32,253 bases of DNA from Pseudomonadota bacterium (GCA_023426225.1 JAFABD010000278.1:1-32253); one strand, 5' to 3'. Shown: positions 16,798-25,331, numbered from the stretch's first letter. Numbers and translations: made by a program. Notes: a model not told the origin generated them from the letters alone.

Positions 16798-17280
16798 ATG
16801 ACGATCCAGGTTGGCGACAAGATCCCCGCGGTGAAGCTCACCAAGGTCACCGATTCGGGTGCCGAGCCGGTCGATTCGGCCGATTTCTTCAGCGGCCGCC
16901 GCGTTGCGCTGTTTTCGGTGCCCGGCGCCTTCACCCCCACCTGCTCGGCCCGTCACCTGCCGGGCTTTGTCGACAAGGCGGAAGCGATCCGCGCGAAGGG
17001 TATCGACGAGATCGCCTGCACCGCGGTCAACGACGCATTCGTGATGGGCGCATGGGCCAAGGCATCCGGCGTCGACGACCGCGTGACGATGCTGGCGGAC
17101 GGCAACGGCGACTTCGTCGGGGCGCTGGGGCTGACGTTCGACGGTTCGGGGTTCGGCATGGGCCGGCGCGGGCAGCGTTTTGCAATGGTCGTCAACGACG
17201 GTGTGGTCGAACATCTGTTCGTCGAGGCGCCGGGGCAGTTCGAAGTGAGCTCGGCCGAATATCTGCTCGGCAAGCTCTGA
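16798..17280 (+). CDS. Peroxiredoxin, Prx5/type II-like
   Basis: This 160-aa thiol peroxidase is expected to reduce hydrogen and organic peroxides in the cytoplasm. The peroxidatic cysteine is Cys49 in the Prx5 motif PGAFTPTCSARHLPGF. A second cysteine, Cys74 in IACTAVND, matches the resolving position of plant type II and Prx5 enzymes, so an atypical 2-Cys or glutaredoxin-dependent mechanism is likely. The block GLTFDGSGFGMGRRGQRF is also family-typical. The start ATG at 16798 follows AGGAG by 8 bases; the frame reaching back to 16696 lacks such a signal and overlaps the promoter region. A hairpin after the stop separates it from the next gene. Confidence 0.93.
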   Translation: MTIQVGDKIPAVKLTKVTDSGAEPVDSADFFSGRRVALFSVPGAFTPTCSARHLPGFVDKAEAIRAKGIDEIACTAVNDAFVMGAWAKASGVDDRVTMLADGNGDFVGALGLTFDGSGFGMGRRGQRFAMVVNDGVVEHLFVEAPGQFEVSSAEYLLGKL

Positions 17281-17291
17281 ATGTCGGTGCC

Positions 17292-17317
17292 GGGCGGGCT
17301 CCGGCCGGAACCCGCCC
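17292..17317 (+). terminator. GC-rich hairpin after the peroxiredoxin gene
   Basis: Arms 17292-17304 and 17305-17317 pair over 12 of 13 positions with a single C/A mismatch; the innermost bases must form the loop. There is no T-run after it. Its right arm overlaps the GGAAC box of the next promoter. It could end or protect the peroxiredoxin transcript. Confidence 0.4.
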
Positions 17318-17332
17318 CGCCGCGACGACGTT
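17307..17332 (+). promoter_or_regulatory. EcfG (general stress sigma factor)-like promoter, GGAAC-N17-CGTT
   Basis: GGAAC at 17307-17311 and CGTT at 17329-17332 are separated by 17 bases. This matches the alphaproteobacterial EcfG/PhyR-dependent promoter consensus, and it lies 32 bases before the start of the 97-aa ORF. The match to both boxes and to the spacing is seen in the sequence. Regulation by the stress response is inferred. Confidence 0.65.
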
Positions 17333-17363
17333 GATCGCCCGTCAAACCGTGAGGAGAGCCGCG

Positions 17364-17657
17364 ATGGCGAGCAACAGCAACACCGGCAGCGACACCATGG
17401 CCGAAAGCCCGACCCAATCGCAACGGAACGAGGCGGGAACCGGCCCGGACAAGGGCAAATCGCAGCCCGGCAACGGATCGTTTCTCCAATCGGCGCAGCA
17501 GGTGATCGGCGATGCCTTTGACGCGACGGTGACTGCCGTTCGCGAGAATCCGGTGACGTCGGCAGCGATTGCCGCGGGTGCCGCCGCCGCGATCGGCGGT
17601 GCGGCCTATGCCGCGACGCAACTGCGCGCGAACCGAAACGAACCGCACGACGACTGA
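17364..17657 (+). CDS. Small hypothetical protein (97 aa) with C-terminal membrane anchor, likely stress-related
   Basis: The N-terminal half is polar and disordered-looking (MASNSNTGSDTMAESP onward, rich in Ser, Gln, Asn and Gly). A helical segment SFLQSAQQVIGDAFDATVTA follows, then RENPVTSAAIAAG and an Ala/Gly-rich hydrophobic stretch (about residues 64-88) ending in a short charged tail. The 'RENP' plus glycine-rich helix resembles ElaB/DUF883-type ribosome- or membrane-associated proteins, but I cannot assign it firmly. GAGGAGAG lies a few bases before the ATG at 17364. The frame open from 16266 is antisense and peroxiredoxin shadow. An EcfG-like promoter directly upstream fits a general-stress role. 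A perfect hairpin follows the stop. Confidence 0.75.
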   Translation: MASNSNTGSDTMAESPTQSQRNEAGTGPDKGKSQPGNGSFLQSAQQVIGDAFDATVTAVRENPVTSAAIAAGAAAAIGGAAYAATQLRANRNEPHDD

Positions 17658-17667
17658 GTCCGTTCCG

Positions 17668-17698
17668 ACGGCGCCGCCCCGATCGGATGCGGCGCCGT
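17668..17698 (+). terminator. Hairpin after the 97-aa stress gene
   Basis: A perfect 10-bp stem (17668-17677 with 17689-17698) with an 11-base loop starts 10 bp after the stop codon. It lacks a T-run, so termination strength is uncertain. Confidence 0.5.
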
Positions 17699-17740
17699 GC
17701 GGGCTTGCCAGCCGCGGCGCGGGTGCTTAGCCCAAGGGCG

Positions 17741-19177
17741 ATGAGCAGAGCATCCGAGATCGTCGCCGAACTGGATCGGCTTTATGGCGCGTCGGTCGAC
17801 CGCCTTCAGTCCGCCATCACCCGTTACATCACCGAAGGGACGCCGCCCGATCCGAGCGATCGCGCGAACGGCGCCTTCGCCTATCCCGAAATTCACCTGT
17901 CCTATCGCGGCGGGCACGACCGCCCCACCCCGCGCCGCTCGTTCGGGCGACTGGTCGATCCGGGCGATTACCACATCAGCGTGTCGAAGCCGGCGATGTT
18001 CGCCGAATATCTGGTCGACCAGCTCACGCTGCTGATGGAAGACTATGACATCGAGGTCACCGCGCAGCCGGGACACCAGGAAATCCCCTTTGCCTATGTG
18101 CTCGACCCCGGGCACATCGCGAGCCTCGACCAGATTTCGACTGCCGAACTGGCCCGCCATTTTCCCGCGACCGAACTGGCGCATATCGGCGACGAGATCG
18201 CCGACGGGCAGTGGATTTCGCCCGACGGCACGCGGCCGCTGGCGCTGTTCGATGCGTTGCGAACCGATTTCTCGCTCGCGCGGCTGCGCCATTATACCGG
18301 CACGCCGCCCGAGCATGTGCAGCAATATATCCTGTTCACCAACTATCATCGCTATGTCGACGAATTCGTCCGCTGGGCATGTGCGCAGCTGGGCGACGAC
18401 AGCCGCTTCACCGGCGTGTCGGGTGCCGGCGGGATCGTCATCAAGCGCGCCGAGGACATGGACCGGCTGGTCAGCGACGGCGCGTGGCGGCGGCACCAGA
18501 TGCCGGCCTATCACCTGATGGCGCCGGGCCGCACCGGCATCACGCTGGTCAATATCGGCGTCGGCCCGTCGAACGCCAAGACGATCACCGACCATCTTGC
18601 CGTGCTCCGTCCCGAGGCGTGGCTGATGATCGGCCATTGCGGCGGGCTGCGCCCAAGCCAGCGGATCGGCGACTATGTGCTCGCCCATGCCTATCTGCGC
18701 GACGATCACATCATGGACGACGTGCTGCCGCCGGAAATCCCGATTCCGGCCATTGCCGAGGTCCAGCAGGCGCTCGCGCGTGCGGCGGAGACGGTATCGG
18801 GCCAGTCGGGCGACGAACTGAAGCAGCGGCTGCGCACCGGAACGATCGTGACCACCGACGACCGGAACTGGGAGCTGCGCTATTCCAAGACGGCGCTGCG
18901 CTTCTCGCTGAGCCGCGCGGTCGGCGTCGACATGGAATCGGCGACGTTGGCGGCGCAGGGCTATCGCTTCCGCGTTCCCTATGGGACGCTGCTCTGCGTC
19001 TCGGACAAGCCGCTCCACGGCGAGCTGAAGCTGCCGGGCCAAGCCAACCGCTTCTACGAACGCGCGATCGCCGAGCATCTGAAGATCGGGATCGAGGCGT
19101 GCGAGGAATTGCGGCGCGAAGGCGCAAAATTGCACAGCCGCAAGCTGCGTGCCTTCAACGAACCGCCCTTCCGCTGA
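17741..19177 (+). CDS. amn: AMP nucleosidase
   Basis: This 478-aa cytoplasmic enzyme hydrolyses AMP to adenine and ribose-5-phosphate and so adjusts the adenylate pool. Its length is close to that of E. coli Amn. The N-terminal half is the Amn-specific domain (SYRGGHDRPTPRRSFGRL, HYTGTPPEHVQQYILFTNYHRYVDEF). The C-terminal half is a nucleoside-phosphorylase fold with NIGVGPSNAKTITDHLAVLR, LMIGHCGGLRPSQRIGDYVLA and the purine/ribose-binding GVDMESATLAAQGYRF. I chose the ATG at 17741 (MSRASEIVAELDRLYG), preceded by AAGGG, over the upstream frame start at 17687. It sits between two small plus-strand genes and may share transcripts with them. Confidence 0.96.
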   Translation: MSRASEIVAELDRLYGASVDRLQSAITRYITEGTPPDPSDRANGAFAYPEIHLSYRGGHDRPTPRRSFGRLVDPGDYHISVSKPAMFAEYLVDQLTLLMEDYDIEVTAQPGHQEIPFAYVLDPGHIASLDQISTAELARHFPATELAHIGDEIADGQWISPDGTRPLALFDALRTDFSLARLRHYTGTPPEHVQQYILFTNYHRYVDEFVRWACAQLGDDSRFTGVSGAGGIVIKRAEDMDRLVSDGAWRRHQMPAYHLMAPGRTGITLVNIGVGPSNAKTITDHLAVLRPEAWLMIGHCGGLRPSQRIGDYVLAHAYLRDDHIMDDVLPPEIPIPAIAEVQQALARAAETVSGQSGDELKQRLRTGTIVTTDDRNWELRYSKTALRFSLSRAVGVDMESATLAAQGYRFRVPYGTLLCVSDKPLHGELKLPGQANRFYERAIAEHLKIGIEACEELRREGAKLHSRKLRAFNEPPFR

Positions 19178-19220
19178 GCGGCGGCTGCCGAACCGGGATA
19201 TCGGGGAAGGCGGGCGCGTT

Positions 19221-19238
19221 CTCTCCGGCAAAGGAGAG
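19221..19238 (+). promoter_or_regulatory. Hairpin sequestering the ribosome-binding site of the 51-aa ORF
   Basis: CTCTCC at 19221-19226 pairs with GGAGAG at 19233-19238 around a 6-base loop, and the outer GCG/CGC can extend the stem past two unpaired T residues. GGAGAG is the Shine-Dalgarno of the ATG at 19245, so translation could depend on opening this stem. The structure is read from sequence; control by it is inferred. Confidence 0.5.
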
Positions 19239-19244
19239 CGCAAC

Positions 19245-19400
19245 ATGACCAACCCCGAACCCACGCGTGAAACGCCGTCGACGGACAAGCCCGGCGAAAA
19301 GTCGGGCCACGCGCACCAGCCCGACGGGACCGACAGCTCTGCCGAGTGGAACGCCCGCATCGCCGACGAGAACATGATCCCCGACGGCGACGAAGACTGA
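19245..19400 (+). CDS. Small acidic hydrophilic hypothetical protein (51 aa)
   Basis: The protein starts MTNPEPTRETPSTDKPGE and is rich in Asp, Glu, Pro, Thr and Ser. It has no hydrophobic segment and ends in the acidic tail MIPDGDED. It is probably intrinsically disordered. A strong AAAGGAGAG lies 6-8 bases before the ATG, and that site can be closed in a small hairpin. The gene follows amn by 67 bp in the same direction. I do not recognise the family. Small acidic proteins of this sort are often stress-induced, but nothing here proves that. Confidence 0.6.
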   Translation: MTNPEPTRETPSTDKPGEKSGHAHQPDGTDSSAEWNARIADENMIPDGDED

Positions 19401-19417
19401 GCTGAGGCGTCGGCAAA

Positions 19418-19446
19418 GGGCGGCGCCCGGCCCCGGCGCGCCGCCC
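19418..19446. terminator. Convergent terminator-like hairpin between the 51-aa gene and the M2 peptidase gene
   Basis: Perfect 9-bp arms (19418-19426 and 19438-19446) lie between two converging stop codons (19400 and 19455). On the minus strand it is followed only by TTT. It probably serves the M2 peptidase transcript, possibly both. Confidence 0.5.
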
Positions 19447-19454
19447 CCGTCGGA

Positions 19455-21290
19455 TTACCAGCCCTGGGGCTGGCCCTTGTTCTGCTCGTCGAGCCACTTC
19501 TTGAGCGGCGCGAAATATTCCATCATCGCCCGGCCCGAGATTTCGCGGGTTCCGGTAAACGCCTGCAGCGCCTCCGGCCACGGCTTCGAGGCGCCCATTT
19601 CGAGCATCGTGTTCAGGCGTTCGCCCACCTGCTTGTTGCCATAGAACGAGCAGCGGTGGAGCGGCCCCTTCCAGCCGGCCTGGTCGCAGGCCGCCTTGAA
19701 GAACTGGAACTGGAGCAGCCGCGCGAGGAAATAGCGGGTATAGGGCACGCTGCCCGCGACGTGGTATTTGGCGCCGGCATCGAACTTGGTCTCGTCGCGC
19801 GCCACCGGCGGGACGATCCCCTGATACTGAAGCCGCAGCTTGTTCCACCCGGCCTCGTACTGGCTGGTCGGGATGGTGCCGTCGAACACCTGCCACCGAT
19901 ATTTGTCGACGAGCAGACCGAAGGGCAGGAACGCGACCTTGTCCATCGCCTGACGCAGCAGCAGGCCGATGTCCTTGTCGGCGCTGGGAACGCGGCTCTT
20001 TTCGAGCAGTCCGATCTGGACCAGATATTCGGGCGTGATCGACAGCGCGACGAAATCGCCGATCGCTTCGTGGAAGCCGTCGTTGGCGCCGTTGCGATAG
20101 AGCGTCGGCTGCGCCTGATAGGCGCGCTGATAATAATTGTGGCCGAGTTCGTGGTGGATCGTGACGAAGTCGTCCGAGTTCACCTTGATGCACATCTTGA
20201 TGCGCACGTCGTTCTTTTCGTCGAGATCCCATGCCGAGGCATGGCAAAGCACTTCGCGATCGCGCGGCTTCAGGAACTGCGAACGTTCCCAGAAGGTCTG
20301 GGGCAGCGGCTTGAAGCCGAGCGAGGAGTAGAAGCCCTCGCCCGTCTGCACCATCTTGCGCCAGTCGTAATCCTTGGCCTTGAGCAGATCGCCAACGTCA
20401 TAGCCGAGGTCGCCCGCCCCCTTGGGCGCAACGACGTCATAGATGTTGCCCCATTCCTGCGCCCACATGTTGCCGAGCAGGTCGGCGCGGATCGGCCCCG
20501 ACTTGGGCTGGACCGCATCGCCATATTTCTCGTTGAGCTTGCGCCGGACATAGGTGTGGAGCGCGACATAGAGCGGCTTGACGTCGTTCCACAGCTTGTC
20601 GGTCAGCTTGGCGAATTCGGCGGGCGGCATGTCATAGCCCGACCGCCACATCGTGCCGACATCGGGGAAGCCGAGTTCCTTGGCCCCCTCATTCGCGATC
20701 GCCGTCATCTTGGCATAGTCGCCGCGCATCGGCGCACCGACCTGATCGTGCCAGCTGACCCACATTTCCTTCAGCTCGTCGGGATTGCGGCTCTCACCCA
20801 TCGCGGCTTCGATGTCGCTGCCGCTGATCGGCTTGCCGCCGCGGAGACCGTGCCCCTTGCCATAGAAGGAGCCGAGGCGCGTCGAGATCTCGGAGAGCGT
20901 CTGCGCCGCGCCCGCGCGCGTGGGCGCCGGCAGCGTGATGCCCGCGCGCAGCATGTCGAGCTGGCGCTTCTGTTCGGCGCTGAGCCCCGGTGCCGACTGG
21001 AGCCGCGCGGCCTCCGATGCCCATCGCACCGCCATTTCGGTGCCGCGCGCGCCATATTCGGCGGCCAGCGCGTCGGTATCGTCGGTGATGTAGGTCGCGT
21101 TGATCCACGCAACACGCTGCGCCGTCAGGTTGAAATCGGCCAGTTCCTTCTGGACGCGATCGATAAAGGCCTGGGCATCGGCGGCGCTGGGCGCCGTCGC
21201 GGGGGCCGCGGGTGCGGCAGCCGTCTGCGCGAAGGCCGGAGTGGCGCTGGCCGCCGCGAGCGCGACGGCGGAAATGGCGGTACGGAACAT
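19455..21290 (-). CDS. Secreted M2-family peptidyl-dipeptidase (ACE-like)
   Basis: This 611-aa zinc metallopeptidase of family M2, the bacterial relative of angiotensin-converting enzyme, is expected to release dipeptides from peptide C-termini in the periplasm. It begins MFRTAISAVALAAASATPAFAQ, a classical signal peptide. An Ala/Pro-rich linker precedes the catalytic domain. The zinc site is the HEXXH in IHHELGHNYYQRAY, and the third ligand is the Glu of DGFHEAIGDF. The longer frame to 21425 adds shadow sequence, so I start at 21290, where the signal peptide begins; the Shine-Dalgarno there (GGGGG very close to the ATG) is imperfect. Together with the S9 peptidase farther on, it suggests extracellular peptide use. 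Confidence 0.95.
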   Translation of the reverse strand: MFRTAISAVALAAASATPAFAQTAAAPAAPATAPSAADAQAFIDRVQKELADFNLTAQRVAWINATYITDDTDALAAEYGARGTEMAVRWASEAARLQSAPGLSAEQKRQLDMLRAGITLPAPTRAGAAQTLSEISTRLGSFYGKGHGLRGGKPISGSDIEAAMGESRNPDELKEMWVSWHDQVGAPMRGDYAKMTAIANEGAKELGFPDVGTMWRSGYDMPPAEFAKLTDKLWNDVKPLYVALHTYVRRKLNEKYGDAVQPKSGPIRADLLGNMWAQEWGNIYDVVAPKGAGDLGYDVGDLLKAKDYDWRKMVQTGEGFYSSLGFKPLPQTFWERSQFLKPRDREVLCHASAWDLDEKNDVRIKMCIKVNSDDFVTIHHELGHNYYQRAYQAQPTLYRNGANDGFHEAIGDFVALSITPEYLVQIGLLEKSRVPSADKDIGLLLRQAMDKVAFLPFGLLVDKYRWQVFDGTIPTSQYEAGWNKLRLQYQGIVPPVARDETKFDAGAKYHVAGSVPYTRYFLARLLQFQFFKAACDQAGWKGPLHRCSFYGNKQVGERLNTMLEMGASKPWPEALQAFTGTREISGRAMMEYFAPLKKWLDEQNKGQPQGW

Positions 21291-21369
21291 AAACCCCCAA
21301 AATATCGTGGTTTGGATGGGATGACCCTCGCGCGCGGATGCGGGCGGGTCAAGCGGGATGCGTCGCTTG

Positions 21370-22131
21370 TCAGGCGCCGAGGAAATCGGCGATCGCAGCA
21401 CCGAGTTCGGGGCGGGCCACCGCACTCATATGATTGCCGGGAATCGACACGAAATGCGCGTTGGGCATCAGTTCGGCGACATCGTGCGCCGATCCGTTGT
21501 CGAAATCCTCCTCGCCCGCGATGATCGCGGCGGGCTGTGCCATCGCGGCGATCGCCTCGCGGGGCGTGTCGACAAAGGTGTCGAGAATGCGGAGCAGTGC
21601 GACCGGGTCGCCCTTGGTCGTCTTGAGAAACGCCTCGGTCAGCCATTCGGAGCTGCCGCGTTCAAAGCTGCCCAGGTTCGACAGCACGCGACGGAAATAG
21701 GTGCCGCGACCGTGGGTGTCGACCAGCCCGGCGAGCCCCATGCCCGCCAGCACGACGCGCCCCGGCGTGGCGTCGTTGGCGAGCATGCGGACCACCGTCC
21801 GGGCGCCGAGCGAATAGCCGCCCAGATCGTAGTCGGTCAGCCCCAGATGCGCGATCAGCGCGAGGCCGTCCCGCATCAGCACGTCGGGCGGATAGGCTTC
21901 GGCGCCGTGCGGGCGCGCGCTTTCGCCATGCGCGCGCAGGTCGGGCATGATGACGCGAAAACCGCGCGCCGCGATCAGATCGGCATGGCCATAGCGGATC
22001 CAGTTGACGAACGCGTTCGAGACATAGCCGTGGATCAGCACGACCGGACGCCCCTCGCCGCGCTCGGTCCAGGCGAGCTCGACCCCGTCGAAGCTGGCGA
22101 AACGATGATAGACGGGGGGCTGGCTGGCCAC
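21370..22131 (-). CDS. Alpha/beta hydrolase
   Basis: This 253-aa hydrolase has the alpha/beta fold; its substrate is unknown. The oxyanion-hole segment is VVLIHGYVSNAF. The nucleophile elbow GGYSLGAR holds the catalytic Ser. The acid is probably an Asp in GEEDFDNGSA, and the base is His in IPGNHMSAV. DLRAHGES is also typical of esterase/lipase-like members. I set the start at GTG 22131 because AAGGAG lies 6 bases upstream and the protein then begins MASQPPVYHRFASFDG. The frame is open to 22191 with an ATG, but that start has no Shine-Dalgarno. It lies between asd and the M2 peptidase gene and is set off from asd by a strong terminator. Confidence 0.9.
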   Translation of the reverse strand: MASQPPVYHRFASFDGVELAWTERGEGRPVVLIHGYVSNAFVNWIRYGHADLIAARGFRVIMPDLRAHGESARPHGAEAYPPDVLMRDGLALIAHLGLTDYDLGGYSLGARTVVRMLANDATPGRVVLAGMGLAGLVDTHGRGTYFRRVLSNLGSFERGSSEWLTEAFLKTTKGDPVALLRILDTFVDTPREAIAAMAQPAAIIAGEEDFDNGSAHDVAELMPNAHFVSIPGNHMSAVARPELGAAIADFLGA

Positions 22132-22223
22132 GGGAAACTCCTTCACGACGATGGCGATACCCGCCCCCGTTGCGCCGGGCCGAAAGGCCAAGTCAAGCGC
22201 GCCACGCCCGCAACCATGCCATC

Positions 22224-22257
22224 AAAAAGGGCGGAGCGGCCGCCGGCCACCCCGCCC
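22224..22257 (-). terminator. Strong intrinsic terminator after asd
   Basis: A 13-bp stem (22229-22241 with 22245-22257, two wobble pairs) with a 3-base loop is followed by five T residues on the minus strand, 32 bp beyond the asd stop. Confidence 0.9.
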
Positions 22258-22288
22258 CGATTTTATCCGGGCGCGCGCGCGTGCCGGA

Positions 22289-23317
22289 TCAGTCCGCCTT
22301 TTGCAGATGACGCCGGCCCAGCAGCTCGGCGATCTGCACCGCGTTGAGCGCCGCGCCCTTGCGCAGATTGTCCGACACGCACCACAGCGACAGGCCGTTA
22401 TCGACGGTGGAGTCCTCGCGCACCCGGCTGACATAGGTCGCGTATTCGCCGACGCATTCGACGGGGGTGACATATCCGCCGTCCTCGCGCTTATCGACGA
22501 GCATGACCCCCGGGGCCTCGCGCAGGATCGACTGGGCGGTCTCGGCCGAAATCTCGTCCTCGAACTCGAGGTTGATCGCCTCGGAATGGCCGACGAACAC
22601 CGGCACCCGCACGCAGGTCGCGGTCACCTTGATCTTGGGATCGAGGATCTTCTTGGTCTCGACCACCATCTTCCATTCTTCCTTCGTCGAACCGTCGTCG
22701 AGGAAGCTGTCGATGTGCGGGATCACGTTGAACGCGATCTGCTTGGTGAACTTCTTGGGTTCTGCCTGGTCGCCGACGAAGATGTTGCGGCTCTGCTCGA
22801 ACAGCTCATCCATCCCCGCCTTGCCGGCGCCCGACACCGACTGATAGGTCGCGACGACGACCCGCTTGATCTTCGCGGCGTCGTGCAGCGGCTTGAGCGC
22901 AACCACCATCTGCGCGGTCGAACAATTGGGGTTGGCGATGATGTTGCGCGCCTTGTACCCGTCGATTGCCTCCGGATTCACCTCGGGCACGATCAACGGC
23001 ACGTCGGGATCCATGCGATAGAGCGACGAATTGTCGATCACCGTGCATCCCGCCGCCGCGAACTTGGGCGCGTAGACCCTGGTCGCTTCGGACCCGATCG
23101 CGAACAGCGCCATGTCCCAGCCGGCCGGATCGAAATGCTCGATGTTTTTGACTTTGAGTTTGCGCCCGGTCTCGCCGAACTCGACCTCGTCGCCTGTCGA
23201 GCGGGACGAAGCCAGAACGGCGATGTCATCCAGCGGAAATTCACGCTCCGCCAGGATGTTCAGCATTTCGCGCCCGACATTGCCGGTAGCGCCAGCGACC
23301 ACGACACGGTAGCCCAT
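22289..23317 (-). CDS. asd: Aspartate-semialdehyde dehydrogenase
   Basis: Asd (342 aa) makes aspartate-4-semialdehyde from aspartyl phosphate with NADPH. This is the branch point to diaminopimelate/lysine, threonine and methionine. The protein begins MGYRVVVAGATGNVGREML, a Rossmann nucleotide-binding loop. The catalytic Cys132 lies in NPNCSTAQ. The conserved GHSEAINLEFE holds the catalytic-region His, and SVSGAGKAGMDELFEQ is the usual mid-protein signature. Two adjacent ATGs exist (23320 and 23317). AAGGA is 6 bases before the second, so I chose that one. The upstream intergenic region (23318-23459) holds a 12-bp perfect palindrome at 23354-23365 of unknown meaning. Confidence 0.97.
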   Translation of the reverse strand: MGYRVVVAGATGNVGREMLNILAEREFPLDDIAVLASSRSTGDEVEFGETGRKLKVKNIEHFDPAGWDMALFAIGSEATRVYAPKFAAAGCTVIDNSSLYRMDPDVPLIVPEVNPEAIDGYKARNIIANPNCSTAQMVVALKPLHDAAKIKRVVVATYQSVSGAGKAGMDELFEQSRNIFVGDQAEPKKFTKQIAFNVIPHIDSFLDDGSTKEEWKMVVETKKILDPKIKVTATCVRVPVFVGHSEAINLEFEDEISAETAQSILREAPGVMLVDKREDGGYVTPVECVGEYATYVSRVREDSTVDNGLSLWCVSDNLRKGAALNAVQIAELLGRRHLQKAD

Positions 23318-23459
23318 CATCAATCCTTCAGTTTCCGGCCCACAAAACGGCCGGTGCCGCGGCACATGGCCGTCCCGGCGTCGCAGGTAAAGCCCTTTTC
23401 GACTTACAAGGCGAAAGATTCATCGCGCCATAGCGCAATTTTATTACACACGCTCGCCG

Positions 23460-25331
23460 TCATCCGGCAAAGCTTTCCAGCGCCTCGCTCGCCTCCATCC
23501 ACGCCATTTCGGTACGCTCGATAGCGCTTTCAATCTCGGCGCGGCGTTTCATCAGCTCGGTCATCGACAGTTTGGCGAGCGGTCCCTTGGCGGCAGCCGG
23601 GTCAGCCATCACCTGATCGACGGCGTCGCGGTCGCCGGTAAGCCGCACGAGCTCGGCCTCCGCGGCCTTGACCGCCTTGCGCAGCGATTGCGATTTCTCG
23701 CGAGCATCGGCCGCCTGACGCCGCGCGTCCTTGCGGCTCTGCCGCGCCTCTTCGCGAGCCGCAGGCGCGGCGTCACGCTGAAGGACGAACGCGATGTAAT
23801 CCTCGATGCTGCCGTCGAACGGGCGCGCCGTCCCTTCGTCGACGAGCACCAGCCGGTCGGCTGTCGTCTCGATCATGTGGCGATCGTGACTGACGATCAG
23901 CACGGCGCCCGAATAGGCGTTGAGCGCCTGGATCAACGCTTCACGCGCATCGACGTCGAGGTGGTTGGTCGGTTCGTCGAGGATCAGCAGGTGCGGTGCA
24001 TCGCGCGTGATGAGCGCCAGCGCGAGCCGCGCCCGCTCGCCCCCCGAAAGCCGCCCGACCTCGGTGAGCGCCTTGTCGCCCGAAAAGCCGAACCGGCCGA
24101 GCTGGGCTCGCACCGCAGCCGGGGTTGCCCCCTTCATCAGCCGCGCCATGTGCGTCAGCGGCGTTTCGTCGCGATCGAGTTCCTCGACCTGGTACTGGGT
24201 GAAATAGCCGATCCGCATCTTGCCGCTGGCGGCCATCGCACCCTGCATCGGCGCGAGCTGCCCGGCGAGCAATCGCGCGAGCGTGGTCTTGCCGTTGCCG
24301 TTGCGGCCAAGCAGCGCGATCCGGTCGTCCGGGTCGATACGCAGGTTCAGGCGGCGCAGCACCGGCCGCTCGCCATAACCGACTTCGGCCATGTCGAGCG
24401 TGATGAGCGGCGGGCGCAAGGCCTCCGGATCGGGGAAGTCGAAGCTGAGTGTCGGGTCGTCGACCATCTCGGCGATCGGCTGCATCCGCGCCAGCGCCTT
24501 GGCACGGCTCTGCGCCTGCTTGGCCGTCGACGCGCGTGCCGAGTTGCGGCGGATATAGTCCTGGAGCTTCTCGCGCTCGGCCTGCTGCTTGGCCCGCGCG
24601 GCGGCGACCTGCGCCTGGCGCTCCGCACGCTGACGCTCGAAGGCGTCATAGCCGCCGGGATAGAGGCTGAGCTTGCCGCGATCGAGGTGCAGGATGTGAT
24701 TGACGACGTTGTTGAGGAAATCGCGCTCGTGGCTGACGAGCACGATCGTCGCGGGATAGGATTTGAGGAAATCCTCAAGCCACAGCACCGCCTCGAGGTC
24801 GAGGTGGTTCGAAGGCTCGTCGAGCAGCAGCAGATCGGGCTGGGAGAAGAGCAACGCGGCCAGCGCGACGCGCATCCGCCAGCCGCCCGAGAAGCTTTCG
24901 AGCGGCCGGTGTTGCGCGGCCTCGTCGAACCCCAGCCCTTCCAGGATGCGCGCTGCCCGTGCCGGGGCAGCATGCGCGTCGATCGCAATCAGCCGTTCGT
25001 GCAGTTCCGCAAGGCGTTCGGGATCGGCACAGGTCTCGCTCTCGACCATCAGCGCAGCGCGTTCGCGGTCGGCCTCGAGCACCGTTTCGAACGGCGTCGC
25101 CTGGCCGGCCGGCGCCTCCTGCGCGACATAGCCGAGCCGCGCCTGACGCGGCATGTCGACGCTGCCCTCGTCCGGGTCGAGCTGGCCCGCGATCACGCGC
25201 ACGAGCGTCGACTTGCCCGCACCGTTGCGACCGACCAGTCCGATGCGACCGCGCGGCGGCAATGCCGCGCTGGCACGGTCGAGGATGGTGCGGCCGCCCA
25301 GCCGCACCGTGATGTCCGAAAGCGTCAGCAT
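23460..25331 (-). CDS. ABC-F family ATP-binding protein (YheS/Uup-like)
   Basis: This 623-aa protein has two ABC ATPase domains and no membrane segments, the layout of ABC-F proteins that act on the ribosome as translation factors. The first domain has Walker A GRNGAGKST (about residues 34-42), signature SFSGGWRMR and Walker B LLLLDEPSNHLD. The second has GRNGNGKTT, LSGGERARL and LLILDEPTNHLD. Between them lies the charged ABC-F linker (about residues 230-300, AKQQAEREKLQDYIRRNSA). The C-terminal 90 residues form a predicted coiled coil of Glu, Arg, Lys and Ala. It starts 55 bp after the S9 peptidase stop, so co-transcription is possible. YheS-like is more likely than Uup, but the subgroup is not certain. 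Confidence 0.94.
   Translation of the reverse strand: MLTLSDITVRLGGRTILDRASAALPPRGRIGLVGRNGAGKSTLVRVIAGQLDPDEGSVDMPRQARLGYVAQEAPAGQATPFETVLEADRERAALMVESETCADPERLAELHERLIAIDAHAAPARAARILEGLGFDEAAQHRPLESFSGGWRMRVALAALLFSQPDLLLLDEPSNHLDLEAVLWLEDFLKSYPATIVLVSHERDFLNNVVNHILHLDRGKLSLYPGGYDAFERQRAERQAQVAAARAKQQAEREKLQDYIRRNSARASTAKQAQSRAKALARMQPIAEMVDDPTLSFDFPDPEALRPPLITLDMAEVGYGERPVLRRLNLRIDPDDRIALLGRNGNGKTTLARLLAGQLAPMQGAMAASGKMRIGYFTQYQVEELDRDETPLTHMARLMKGATPAAVRAQLGRFGFSGDKALTEVGRLSGGERARLALALITRDAPHLLILDEPTNHLDVDAREALIQALNAYSGAVLIVSHDRHMIETTADRLVLVDEGTARPFDGSIEDYIAFVLQRDAAPAAREEARQSRKDARRQAADAREKSQSLRKAVKAAEAELVRLTGDRDAVDQVMADPAAAKGPLAKLSMTELMKRRAEIESAIERTEMAWMEASEALESFAG

Noticed and set aside
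23354..23365. 12-bp GC palindrome in the asd leader as a regulatory site
   Set aside because: GC-only palindromes of this size are common in such DNA, and no second copy or promoter context supports it.
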